Below, one piece after another: positions 58,412 to 64,000 of a stretch of DNA of 64,000 nucleotides. The position numbers and the translations under genes are program-made. Under the pieces are notes generated by a model. It was not told where the DNA came from and did no database searches. It saw nothing but the letters and a program-made list of their open reading frames with translations. Source of the DNA: Mesorhizobium sp. M2A.F.Ca.ET.046.03.2.1 (lineage in GTDB: Bacteria > Pseudomonadota > Alphaproteobacteria > Rhizobiales > Rhizobiaceae); NCBI RefSeq assembly GCF_003952425.1, contig NZ_CP034449.1:434001-498000 (forward strand), in the 5' to 3' direction. How positions within the stretch are numbered: position 1 is the first letter of the stretch; each line of letters starts with the position of its first letter.

Positions 58412-59203
58412 ATGATCTCGGTACTGAATGGCGCCCTCGACGACATCTCCCGAACCATGAAGCTGCGAAGGGTATGGATTGCCCTGGCTCATGAGGATAT
58501 CGGAGACCAGCATCGGCGCACCACGCTCGGACCACTTTGGCTTCTCGTCAACTATCTTGCCTTCGCGGGAACATTCGTTTTCGTGTTTCAACCGATTGGC
58601 AAGGATGCGGCAGGCTATGGCGCCTACGTCGCCATCGGCCTTATGGTGTGGTTTTACCTCATGGAGATCATCTCCCTGAGCGTCCCACTCTTCAAGCGCG
58701 AAGAGAGCTTCATCGAAGGTACGACGCTGCCGCTGTTCGTCTATGTGATGCGGCTGACGGTACAGTCGGTGATCCGGGCCGGTTATGCAGTTGTCGGATG
58801 CATCATTATCCTGCTGATCAGCGGGCCCTCGCTGACGCCTGCGTGGCTGTGGTCGCTTGCTGGACTGCTGTTGATCTTGTTGACCACACCAGCCCTCATC
58901 ACGGTCTTCGCGTTTTTGGGCGCATTCTTTCCAGATAGCGAATTCATCGTCGGCAATCTGATGCGCGTTGGGATGTTCTTCACACCCGTCTTTTGGGTCT
59001 ATAATGGCCAAGACGCTATACAGAGATACTCCTATCTCTGGAACCCGTTCTCTTACTTCCTGGACGTTGCGCGCATTCCGATCCTCGGGGGTGAGTTTCC
59101 GAGTAACGCCTTCGCCATCACCGGCGCCACAGCGTTGGTCACGTGGACGATCGCGCTGCTGCTGCTTGGCAGCTACCGCCGCCAGGTCGTCTTTTTGATT
59201 TGA
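58412..59203 (+). CDS. polysaccharide ABC exporter permease (Wzm-like)
   Basis: The 263-residue ABC2_membrane protein has six hydrophobic segments (LGPLWLLVNYLAFAGTFVFVF start; LMVWFYLMEIISLSVPLF; GCIIILLISG; LLLILLTTPALITVFAFLGAFF; MFFTPVFWVY; ALVTWTIALLLLG). FFPDSEFIVGNLMRVGMFFTPVFW is the family signature. It exports polysaccharide such as O-antigen with the following ATPase. Confidence 0.9.
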   Translation: MISVLNGALDDISRTMKLRRVWIALAHEDIGDQHRRTTLGPLWLLVNYLAFAGTFVFVFQPIGKDAAGYGAYVAIGLMVWFYLMEIISLSVPLFKREESFIEGTTLPLFVYVMRLTVQSVIRAGYAVVGCIIILLISGPSLTPAWLWSLAGLLLILLTTPALITVFAFLGAFFPDSEFIVGNLMRVGMFFTPVFWVYNGQDAIQRYSYLWNPFSYFLDVARIPILGGEFPSNAFAITGATALVTWTIALLLLGSYRRQVVFLI

Positions 59204-59210
59204 GTTTGTG

Positions 59211-59954
59211 ATGGTTTCCATAAAGCTGGACAACGTCAGCCTGATCTACAAGCTGCACGAAAAACTGACGCTTTCGGCGCCGGATCGGCGTTTAAGCGCG
59301 ACTGGCGGTCGAATAGAAGGCTCCGGCCGAAAGCAGTTTGTTCAGGCGCTCGACGGCGTCGGTTTCGAACTCAAGGCCGGCGACCGGCTTGGTCTTGTCG
59401 GCCCGAACGGAGCCGGTAAGACAACACTGCTGAAGGTCCTCTACGGCATTTACGAGCCTTCCGGAGGGAGCGTCGCGATCGAAGGTAAGGTCGACGCTCT
59501 TTTCAACATCAACATAGGGTTTCGCCGCGAAGCGACCGGCCGCCGCAACATTGTGTTGCGGGGCTTGATCAACGGATGGTCGGAAGCCGAGATTGAAGAA
59601 AAGATGGAAGACATCATTGCCTTCAGCGAGCTCGGCGATTTCATCGACCTGCCTTTCAAGGCCTATAGCCAGGGTATGGCGGCGCGGCTCGCCTTTTCGG
59701 TGGCGACGGCGCTCGACCCCGAAATCCTGCTCATGGACGAATGGATCGGGGCGGGGGATGCCTCTTTCCAGGAAAAGGCCAAGAAGCGCATGGATGAACT
59801 GGCCGAAAAGGCAGGCATAATCGTTCTGGCGAGCCACAGCGAGAGTCTTATTCAAAGCGTGTGCACGAAGAGGCTAACGCTCAAAGGCGGCCGAGTGGAG
59901 TCGCTGACAGCGGTGCCGGTCAAACCTGTCGAGGCCGCGTTGGCCCGCCCCTAA
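59211..59954 (+). CDS. polysaccharide ABC exporter ATPase (Wzt-like, short form)
   Basis: The 247-residue ATPase has GPNGAGKTT at residues 64-72, signature YSQGMAARL and ILLMDEWIGAGD. The MDEW form is typical of polysaccharide exporters (KpsT/Wzt). It lacks the C-terminal carbohydrate-binding domain found in Wzt of E. coli O9a. ATG at 59211; GTG one codon earlier is possible. It is followed by repeats, then the aminotransferase operon. Confidence 0.9.
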   Translation: MVSIKLDNVSLIYKLHEKLTLSAPDRRLSATGGRIEGSGRKQFVQALDGVGFELKAGDRLGLVGPNGAGKTTLLKVLYGIYEPSGGSVAIEGKVDALFNINIGFRREATGRRNIVLRGLINGWSEAEIEEKMEDIIAFSELGDFIDLPFKAYSQGMAARLAFSVATALDPEILLMDEWIGAGDASFQEKAKKRMDELAEKAGIIVLASHSESLIQSVCTKRLTLKGGRVESLTAVPVKPVEAALARP

Positions 59955-59955
59955 A

Positions 59956-60001
59956 GCATGCCTCCCGAAAATGGGGACCGGTTTCGAGATAAAGAACATG
60001 C
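59956..60001. repeat. short palindromic repeat, second copy (family A)
   Basis: GCATGCCTCCCGAAAATGGGG leads to ACATGC at the other end. It is the reverse-orientation relative of 6769-6810, sharing CCGAAA...TGGGGACCGGTTTCG. It starts two bases after the Wzt stop codon. Confidence 0.65.
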
Positions 60002-60017
60002 GTAAAATCAAGGACCT

Positions 60018-60060
60018 TAAAGCGCATGGGAGCGCATCCGAAGGATCGCGACGCGCTTTA
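60018..60060. repeat. palindromic intergenic element
   Basis: TAAAGCGC (60018) is mirrored by GCGCTTTA (60053-60060) around GAGCGCATCCGAAGGATCGC. It adjoins the family A repeat. Nothing coding was seen in the 305-base gap 59955-60259. Confidence 0.6.
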
Positions 60061-60259
60061 GGCTTGCAACGTTTTGCAAAATGACGCGTAGCTGTTGCGG
60101 CTAGGCCGGAATCTCAATAGTTGTGCCCGTGGTTCCGGCTTTCCATTCTGCCCGTGACGGCAGTATCTCAGATACTTTATATTAGAACTACCTGAATTTT
60201 CTGGGTGTTTTGCAGTTCGAGCAGGCCGGGATCAATAAAGATACGCTGTTGAGTTGTTG

Positions 60260-61390
60260 ATGACGAAGCCGAATGCCGTTCCGATGAACGATCTCAAGCG
60301 CCTGTATCAGCGCTACGAGGTCAAGATTGCGCGCGAAGTAACGAGCACGTTGCAATCCGGATGGTGGCTCAATGGCGCGGCCGGGAAGCGATTCGCGGCA
60401 AACTTTGCGAAATTTGTGGGAGCCTCTGACTGCATCCTCGTCGCCAACGGAACAGACGCCCTCGAGCTTGCTCTGCGCTCGGTCGTCGGGCTCAACGCTT
60501 CGCATGGACGCGAGGTGATCGTGGCGGCCAATGCCGGGGGATATGCCAGTTGCGCCTGCTGGCACAACGACCTCGTTCCACACTATGTCGACATCGAACC
60601 CGCCAGCCAGCTTGCAAGCATCCAAGCGGTGCTGGAGGCAGTGGGTGCCGACACCGCTGCGATCGTCGTTACCCACCTTTACGGAGGTGTGGTCGATGTT
60701 CCCGCTATCCGGGCAGGACTTATCGATGTGGGCATGTCGCACATACCGGTCATCGAGGACTGCGCCCAGGCACATGGTGCACGCATCGGGGATGAAACGG
60801 TCGGATCGCTTGGTGACATCGCCACTTTCAGCTTCTATCCGACCAAGAATCTCGGCGCGATGGGGGATGGCGGCGCGGTCCTAACCTCCAATCCCAGGCT
60901 GGCAGACCGCGTTCGTCAGCTTCATCAATATGGCTGGAGCTCCAAATATCATGTGGGATTGCCGGGAGGGCGCAACTCCCGCATGGATGAGGTCCAGGCC
61001 GCGATTTTGGATATCCTTCTTCCGGATTTGAACAGTCGCAATGAACAGCGCCGCGCCATCCTCGACCGATTCAAGTCTGCTGCCGGGAGCCGGCTCCGGT
61101 TCGTCGACGGAGGCAGCGGCGCCGTCGCGCACCTTGCGGTCCTACTCTGCGACGATCGGGATGCATTCCGGGTGTTCATGAAGGCCCGCGGAGTCGATAC
61201 CGATGTCCACTATCCCGTACTCGATTGCGATCAGGCTGGCTGGGCTGACCTGCCCATGAAAGGGACCCAAAATCTCGCGGTCTCCAGGGCAAGTATCGGT
61301 CGTCTTTGTTCCCTTCCGTGCCACCCAGACCTGACGAGCGACGAGATCGAGCAAGTGTGCAAGGCTCTCGGTGAATGGGAGGCATTGTGA
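60260..61390 (+). CDS. DegT-family sugar aminotransferase (FdtB-like)
   Basis: The 376-residue PLP enzyme has VANGTDALELALRS, IEDCAQAHGA and Lys196 in FYPTKNLGAMGDGG. Its partner two genes later is a WxcM/FdtA-type ketoisomerase, which makes it likely to be the 3-aminotransferase that forms dTDP-3-amino-3,6-dideoxyhexose (Fuc3N or Qui3N). The ATG at 60260 was chosen over TTG codons just upstream. The stop overlaps the next GTG. Confidence 0.86.
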   Translation: MTKPNAVPMNDLKRLYQRYEVKIAREVTSTLQSGWWLNGAAGKRFAANFAKFVGASDCILVANGTDALELALRSVVGLNASHGREVIVAANAGGYASCACWHNDLVPHYVDIEPASQLASIQAVLEAVGADTAAIVVTHLYGGVVDVPAIRAGLIDVGMSHIPVIEDCAQAHGARIGDETVGSLGDIATFSFYPTKNLGAMGDGGAVLTSNPRLADRVRQLHQYGWSSKYHVGLPGGRNSRMDEVQAAILDILLPDLNSRNEQRRAILDRFKSAAGSRLRFVDGGSGAVAHLAVLLCDDRDAFRVFMKARGVDTDVHYPVLDCDQAGWADLPMKGTQNLAVSRASIGRLCSLPCHPDLTSDEIEQVCKALGEWEAL

Positions 61391-62325
61391 CGGCGCGCTC
61401 CATCGTCTTTCCCATCTATCGAAACGAGGCGAATATCCCCGCCCTGATGCAGGCAGTTGCCGGCTTTCACGGCAGGTATAGGGGCGATATCGAGTTTGTC
61501 TTCGTTATTGATGGATCGCCAGATGCATCCGGCGCGCTGCTGGTCACGGCTTTGAAGGATACCGGCTACGACTACAAGATCATCTTTCACAGTCGGAACT
61601 TTGGCTCCTTTACCGCCATTCGGACCGGGCTTGAGCATGCATCGGGCAACTATGTGGCTGCCATGGCGGCCGACCTTCAAGAGCCGCCGGAACTGATTGT
61701 CGAGTTCTTTTCGATATTGGAGAAAGACGCTGCGGACGTCGTCTTCGGCCGCAGAGCGGGGCGAGACGATCCGTTTGTGACGCGGTTTCTGTCCCGGGCT
61801 TTTTGGGGCGTTTACCGCAGGCTGATACTGCCAAGCATGCCCAGCGGCGGCGTCGATATTTTTGGCTGCAACCGCCAGGTGCTGGAAGCGATCCTGTCGA
61901 TCGCGGAGCCTAACAGCTCGCTGGTCGTGCAACTCTTCTGGGTGGGCTTCAGGCGGGAATTCGTGCCGTATCACCGTCGCGAACGGGAGCACGGAAAAAG
62001 CGCCTGGGGCATGGGGCGCCGCCTCAGATATATGATGGACTCGATCTTCTCGTTTTCCGACTTTCCGATCGTGCTTACACTGTGGGTGGGGATCGCGGGC
62101 TGCATCCTCAGCCTTGTGTTTGCCGCAGTGACCGTAATCGCCCGCTTGCTGGGCAGGATCGACTCTGCCGGATACACGACACTGGTGCTGCTTATCGTGG
62201 GATTTGGGTCAGCGATTCTCGCGGTGCAAGGCATCCTTGGGTGTTATCTCTGGCGAGCCGTTGAAAACACCAAATCGCGCCCATTGCGGATAATAAGCCG
62301 CATTGTCGACGGAACGTCCGCATGA
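61387..62325 (+). CDS. GtrB-like family 2 glycosyltransferase
   Basis: The 312-residue protein has SIVFPIYRNEANIPAL, MAADLQEPPELI (metal/nucleotide binding) and a C-terminal pair of membrane helices. It is like GtrB/DPM1, which loads glucose or another sugar on undecaprenyl phosphate. GTG at 61387 was chosen because GGGAGG is five bases upstream and it overlaps the stop (GTGA); an ATG at 61375 is in frame. Confidence 0.87.
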   Translation: MTARSIVFPIYRNEANIPALMQAVAGFHGRYRGDIEFVFVIDGSPDASGALLVTALKDTGYDYKIIFHSRNFGSFTAIRTGLEHASGNYVAAMAADLQEPPELIVEFFSILEKDAADVVFGRRAGRDDPFVTRFLSRAFWGVYRRLILPSMPSGGVDIFGCNRQVLEAILSIAEPNSSLVVQLFWVGFRREFVPYHRREREHGKSAWGMGRRLRYMMDSIFSFSDFPIVLTLWVGIAGCILSLVFAAVTVIARLLGRIDSAGYTTLVLLIVGFGSAILAVQGILGCYLWRAVENTKSRPLRIISRIVDGTSA

Positions 62326-63272
62326 ACGACAAGACTTTCTTTGTTCACCAGCACGGCATCTGCGAAAGCACGAGCGTCGGCAATGGCACACGCGTATGGG
62401 CGTTTGCCCATGTCCTCCCAGGGGCGGTGATCGGCGCGAACTGCAATATCTGCGATCATGTCTTCATCGAAAATGATGTGACGGTCGGCGATGACGTCAC
62501 GATCAAAAGCGGCGTTCAGCTGTGGGACGGCGTCCGGCTGGGCAATCGCGTGTTCGTCGGTCCGAATGCCGCCTTTACCAACGACCGTTTCCCGCGTTCG
62601 AAACACTATCCGGAATCGTTTCTCCAGACGATCGTCGAGGACGGCGCGTCGATCGGCGCCAACGCAACCATCCTGCCCGGGATAACGATCGGTCGCCAGG
62701 CGATGATCGGCGCCGGCGCTGTGGTGACCAAGAACGTGCCGGCCAACGCCGTGGTGGTGGGAAATCCGGCCGTCATCGTCGGCTATCAGACCGGTCCGCA
62801 GGTCGAGCCCGTGATGACGCAGGCGACCCCCGGCGCTGCCGGTGACAGGATGGCGCTTGGCGTTGGCGGATGTGAGCTGTGGCGGTTGCCGCACTTTAGT
62901 GATCTGCGCGGCGAACTGGCCCCGCTTGAGTTCGGACAGAACCTGCCCTTCAAGCCCTTGCGGTCGTTTCTTGTCTACGGCGTACCTTCGGACAAAGTCC
63001 GAGGTGAGCATGCGCACCGCCAGTGCCATCAATTCCTGATCGCCGCCCATGGACGCCTGTCGGTGGTCGTCGATGACGGGCACGACAGAAAGGAAGTGTC
63101 GCTGGCAGATCCCTCAATCGGTCTTTACCTGCCTCCCGGAGTGTGGGGCATTCAGTACAAATTCCAGCCGGATACCGCGCTGCTCGTCATGGCTTCGCAT
63201 CCCTATGATGCAAGCGACTACATCAGGGATTATTCGGATTTCCTCGCCACGGTCAGACCGGATGGCCATTGA
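62322..63272 (+). CDS. bifunctional N-acetyltransferase / sugar 3,4-ketoisomerase (WxcM/FdtD-like)
   Basis: The 316-residue protein is a fusion. Residues 1 to about 155 are a left-handed beta-helix acetyltransferase (VFIENDVTVGDDVTIK, LWDGVRLGNRVFVGPNAAFTND, IGAGAVVTKNVP). Residues about 180-310 are a WxcM-like cupin (HRQCHQFL with its histidines, GVWGIQYKF). Together they would isomerise dTDP-4-keto-6-deoxyglucose and acetylate the amine added by the upstream aminotransferase. ATGA overlap with the GtrB-like gene and an 11-base overlap with the next. Confidence 0.88.
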   Translation: MNDKTFFVHQHGICESTSVGNGTRVWAFAHVLPGAVIGANCNICDHVFIENDVTVGDDVTIKSGVQLWDGVRLGNRVFVGPNAAFTNDRFPRSKHYPESFLQTIVEDGASIGANATILPGITIGRQAMIGAGAVVTKNVPANAVVVGNPAVIVGYQTGPQVEPVMTQATPGAAGDRMALGVGGCELWRLPHFSDLRGELAPLEFGQNLPFKPLRSFLVYGVPSDKVRGEHAHRQCHQFLIAAHGRLSVVVDDGHDRKEVSLADPSIGLYLPPGVWGIQYKFQPDTALLVMASHPYDASDYIRDYSDFLATVRPDGH

Positions 63273-63636
63273 CCGGATAGGCTCAGACGCAATCCGCTTT
63301 CTTGTGGCCGGCGGATTGAACACCGCGCTGACGAGCGCCGTCTACTTTGCCGGCTTGACTGTGCTCCCGTCAGCAATCTCCTACACAATTGCCTGGCTGG
63401 CAGGCCTCGTATTCGTGATGGTGTTCTATCCGGATCGGGTTTTTCCAGGCGGGCGCGCCGGCTTCGCGGATCGGCTGGCGGTCGGCGGGTCGGTCGCGGT
63501 GGTGTTTGCAGCGGGGTTGGCGATCCTTCATTTTCTCGAGCGGGTGTTGCAAAGCCATGCAGCGGCATTCTTTGCAACGCTGGCCGCAACGACGATGCTC
63601 AACTTTCTGGTTTCTCGATGGATACTGCGCCGATGA
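63262..63636 (+). CDS. GtrA-family flippase-like membrane protein
   Basis: The 124-residue protein has four hydrophobic segments and the GtrA signature (RFLVAGGLNTALTSAVYF; MLNFLVSRWILRR). GtrA proteins are thought to flip lipid-linked glucose made by GtrB. Start at 63262 overlaps the previous gene. Its stop overlaps the next gene start. Confidence 0.86.
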   Translation: MAIDRIGSDAIRFLVAGGLNTALTSAVYFAGLTVLPSAISYTIAWLAGLVFVMVFYPDRVFPGGRAGFADRLAVGGSVAVVFAAGLAILHFLERVLQSHAAAFFATLAATTMLNFLVSRWILRR

Positions 63637-64000
63637 TGCTGATACGCCCCTCTTCGATCCGGGCGGCCATCAATCTCTTTGCGATCTTTGTCGCAATGTA
63701 CTTTTCCGAGTTGGCCTCCTTTTCGCTGTCCATCGACGAAGAGGTAGCCGCCTTCAGAACCGATTCTTCGATCTGGATTGCCCAGGGGCGTTGGGGGGCC
63801 TACCTGATCGAGAGGTTCCTTATCCCAAATCCTGTAATGCCATTGCTGGCGCCGGCCATCTTCGGCGCCGGATGCGTTGCCGCTTACCTGCTCGTTATGG
63901 ACATCATCGACAAGCATAGGCTTTCCATCGCCGAATATGCTTGTTTCACGATCTTCTGTGCCTTCCCGACCTGGTTCTTCATCGTAGAGTTCTACTCCAA
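63633..64000 (+). CDS. Gtr-type glucosyltransferase domain protein (3' truncated by window)
   Basis: The open frame runs from ATGATG at 63633 to the window edge without a stop. It begins with a hydrophobic segment (AINLFAIFVAMYFSELASF), then DEEVAAFRTDSSIWIAQGRWGAYLIERF, resembling the Glucos_trans_II (glucosyltransferase II) family used with GtrA and GtrB in O-antigen modification, then further helices. It overlaps the gtrA stop (ATGA). The C-terminus is not visible. Confidence 0.7.
   Translation, partial: MMLIRPSSIRAAINLFAIFVAMYFSELASFSLSIDEEVAAFRTDSSIWIAQGRWGAYLIERFLIPNPVMPLLAPAIFGAGCVAAYLLVMDIIDKHRLSIAEYACFTIFCAFPTWFFIVEFYS

Noticed and set aside
58232..59233. 333-codon minus-strand frame across the Wzm gene
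   Set aside because: The plus-strand permease has clear membrane helices and a family signature; the minus frame is charged and low in hydrophobics.

Overview
The window is GC-rich chromosomal DNA from an alphaproteobacterium of the order Rhizobiales, most like Mesorhizobium or a close relative. This rests on gene content (betICBA-type choline genes, frcBCA fructose importer with a ROK regulator, a complete glg cluster, cysD-cysNC-cysQ), on the palindromic intergenic repeats, and on tight ATGA/GTGA gene overlaps. No phage genes, integrase, transposase or CRISPR array was seen.

Layout. 0-2.3 kb: methylmalonyl-CoA mutase (end of a small subunit, then complete scpA). 2.4-9.0 kb: mixed small genes: an orphan AbrB-type antitoxin, a large palindromic repeat, a GreA/GreB-like factor, a Tat-exported beta-helix protein, a frameshifted methyltransferase, a TacA/TacT-type toxin-antitoxin pair, an L-asparaginase II family enzyme and a thiolase. 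9.2-15.5 kb: choline-O-sulfate and choline to glycine betaine operon betI-betC-(PLP dehydratase)-betA-betB, with a palindromic operator candidate before betI. 15.6-19.3 kb: a YoaK-family membrane protein with a 3' frameshift, a mannose-1-phosphate guanylyltransferase fused to an AGE-type isomerase, tRNA-Pro(CGG) and a small lipoprotein. 19.4-24.8 kb: oligopeptide ABC transporter (oppA, oppB, oppC and a fused double ATPase). 25.1-27.3 kb: TadE/TadG-like pseudopilin-type proteins. 27.3-40.5 kb: glycogen metabolism on the minus strand, transcribed glgP-glgB-glgC-glgA-pgm-glgX-alpha-glucosidase.

40.6-46.5 kb: fructose-type ABC importer (frcB, frcC, frcA, minus strand) divergent from a ROK repressor, a RbsD/FucU-like mutarotase and a PfkB sugar kinase. 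The shared promoter region has an inverted repeat whose two arms each carry an outward TTGACA. 46.7-51.7 kb: a DegT-family sugar aminotransferase and the sulfate activation genes cysD, cysNC, cysQ. 52.2-64 kb: surface polysaccharide genes: an O-antigen ligase/polymerase-like protein, a sugar epimerase, a phosphoglycosyl transferase, a GT2, a WbpM/CapD-type 4,6-dehydratase, a Wzm/Wzt ABC exporter, then a tightly overlapping operon of a sugar 3-aminotransferase, a GtrB-like transferase, a WxcM/FdtD-like acetyltransferase-ketoisomerase, GtrA and the start of a Gtr-type glucosyltransferase. The last 5.5 kb reads visibly less GC-rich and looks like a variable O-antigen block.

How it fits together: the frc and glg blocks link sugar uptake with storage; bet genes make an osmoprotectant or carbon source; the guanylyltransferase fusion, the aminotransferases, the dehydratase and the transferases feed envelope polysaccharide synthesis. 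Two genes (methyltransferase near 5529, yoaK-like near 16197) appear to carry single-base deletions, which may be real or sequencing errors.
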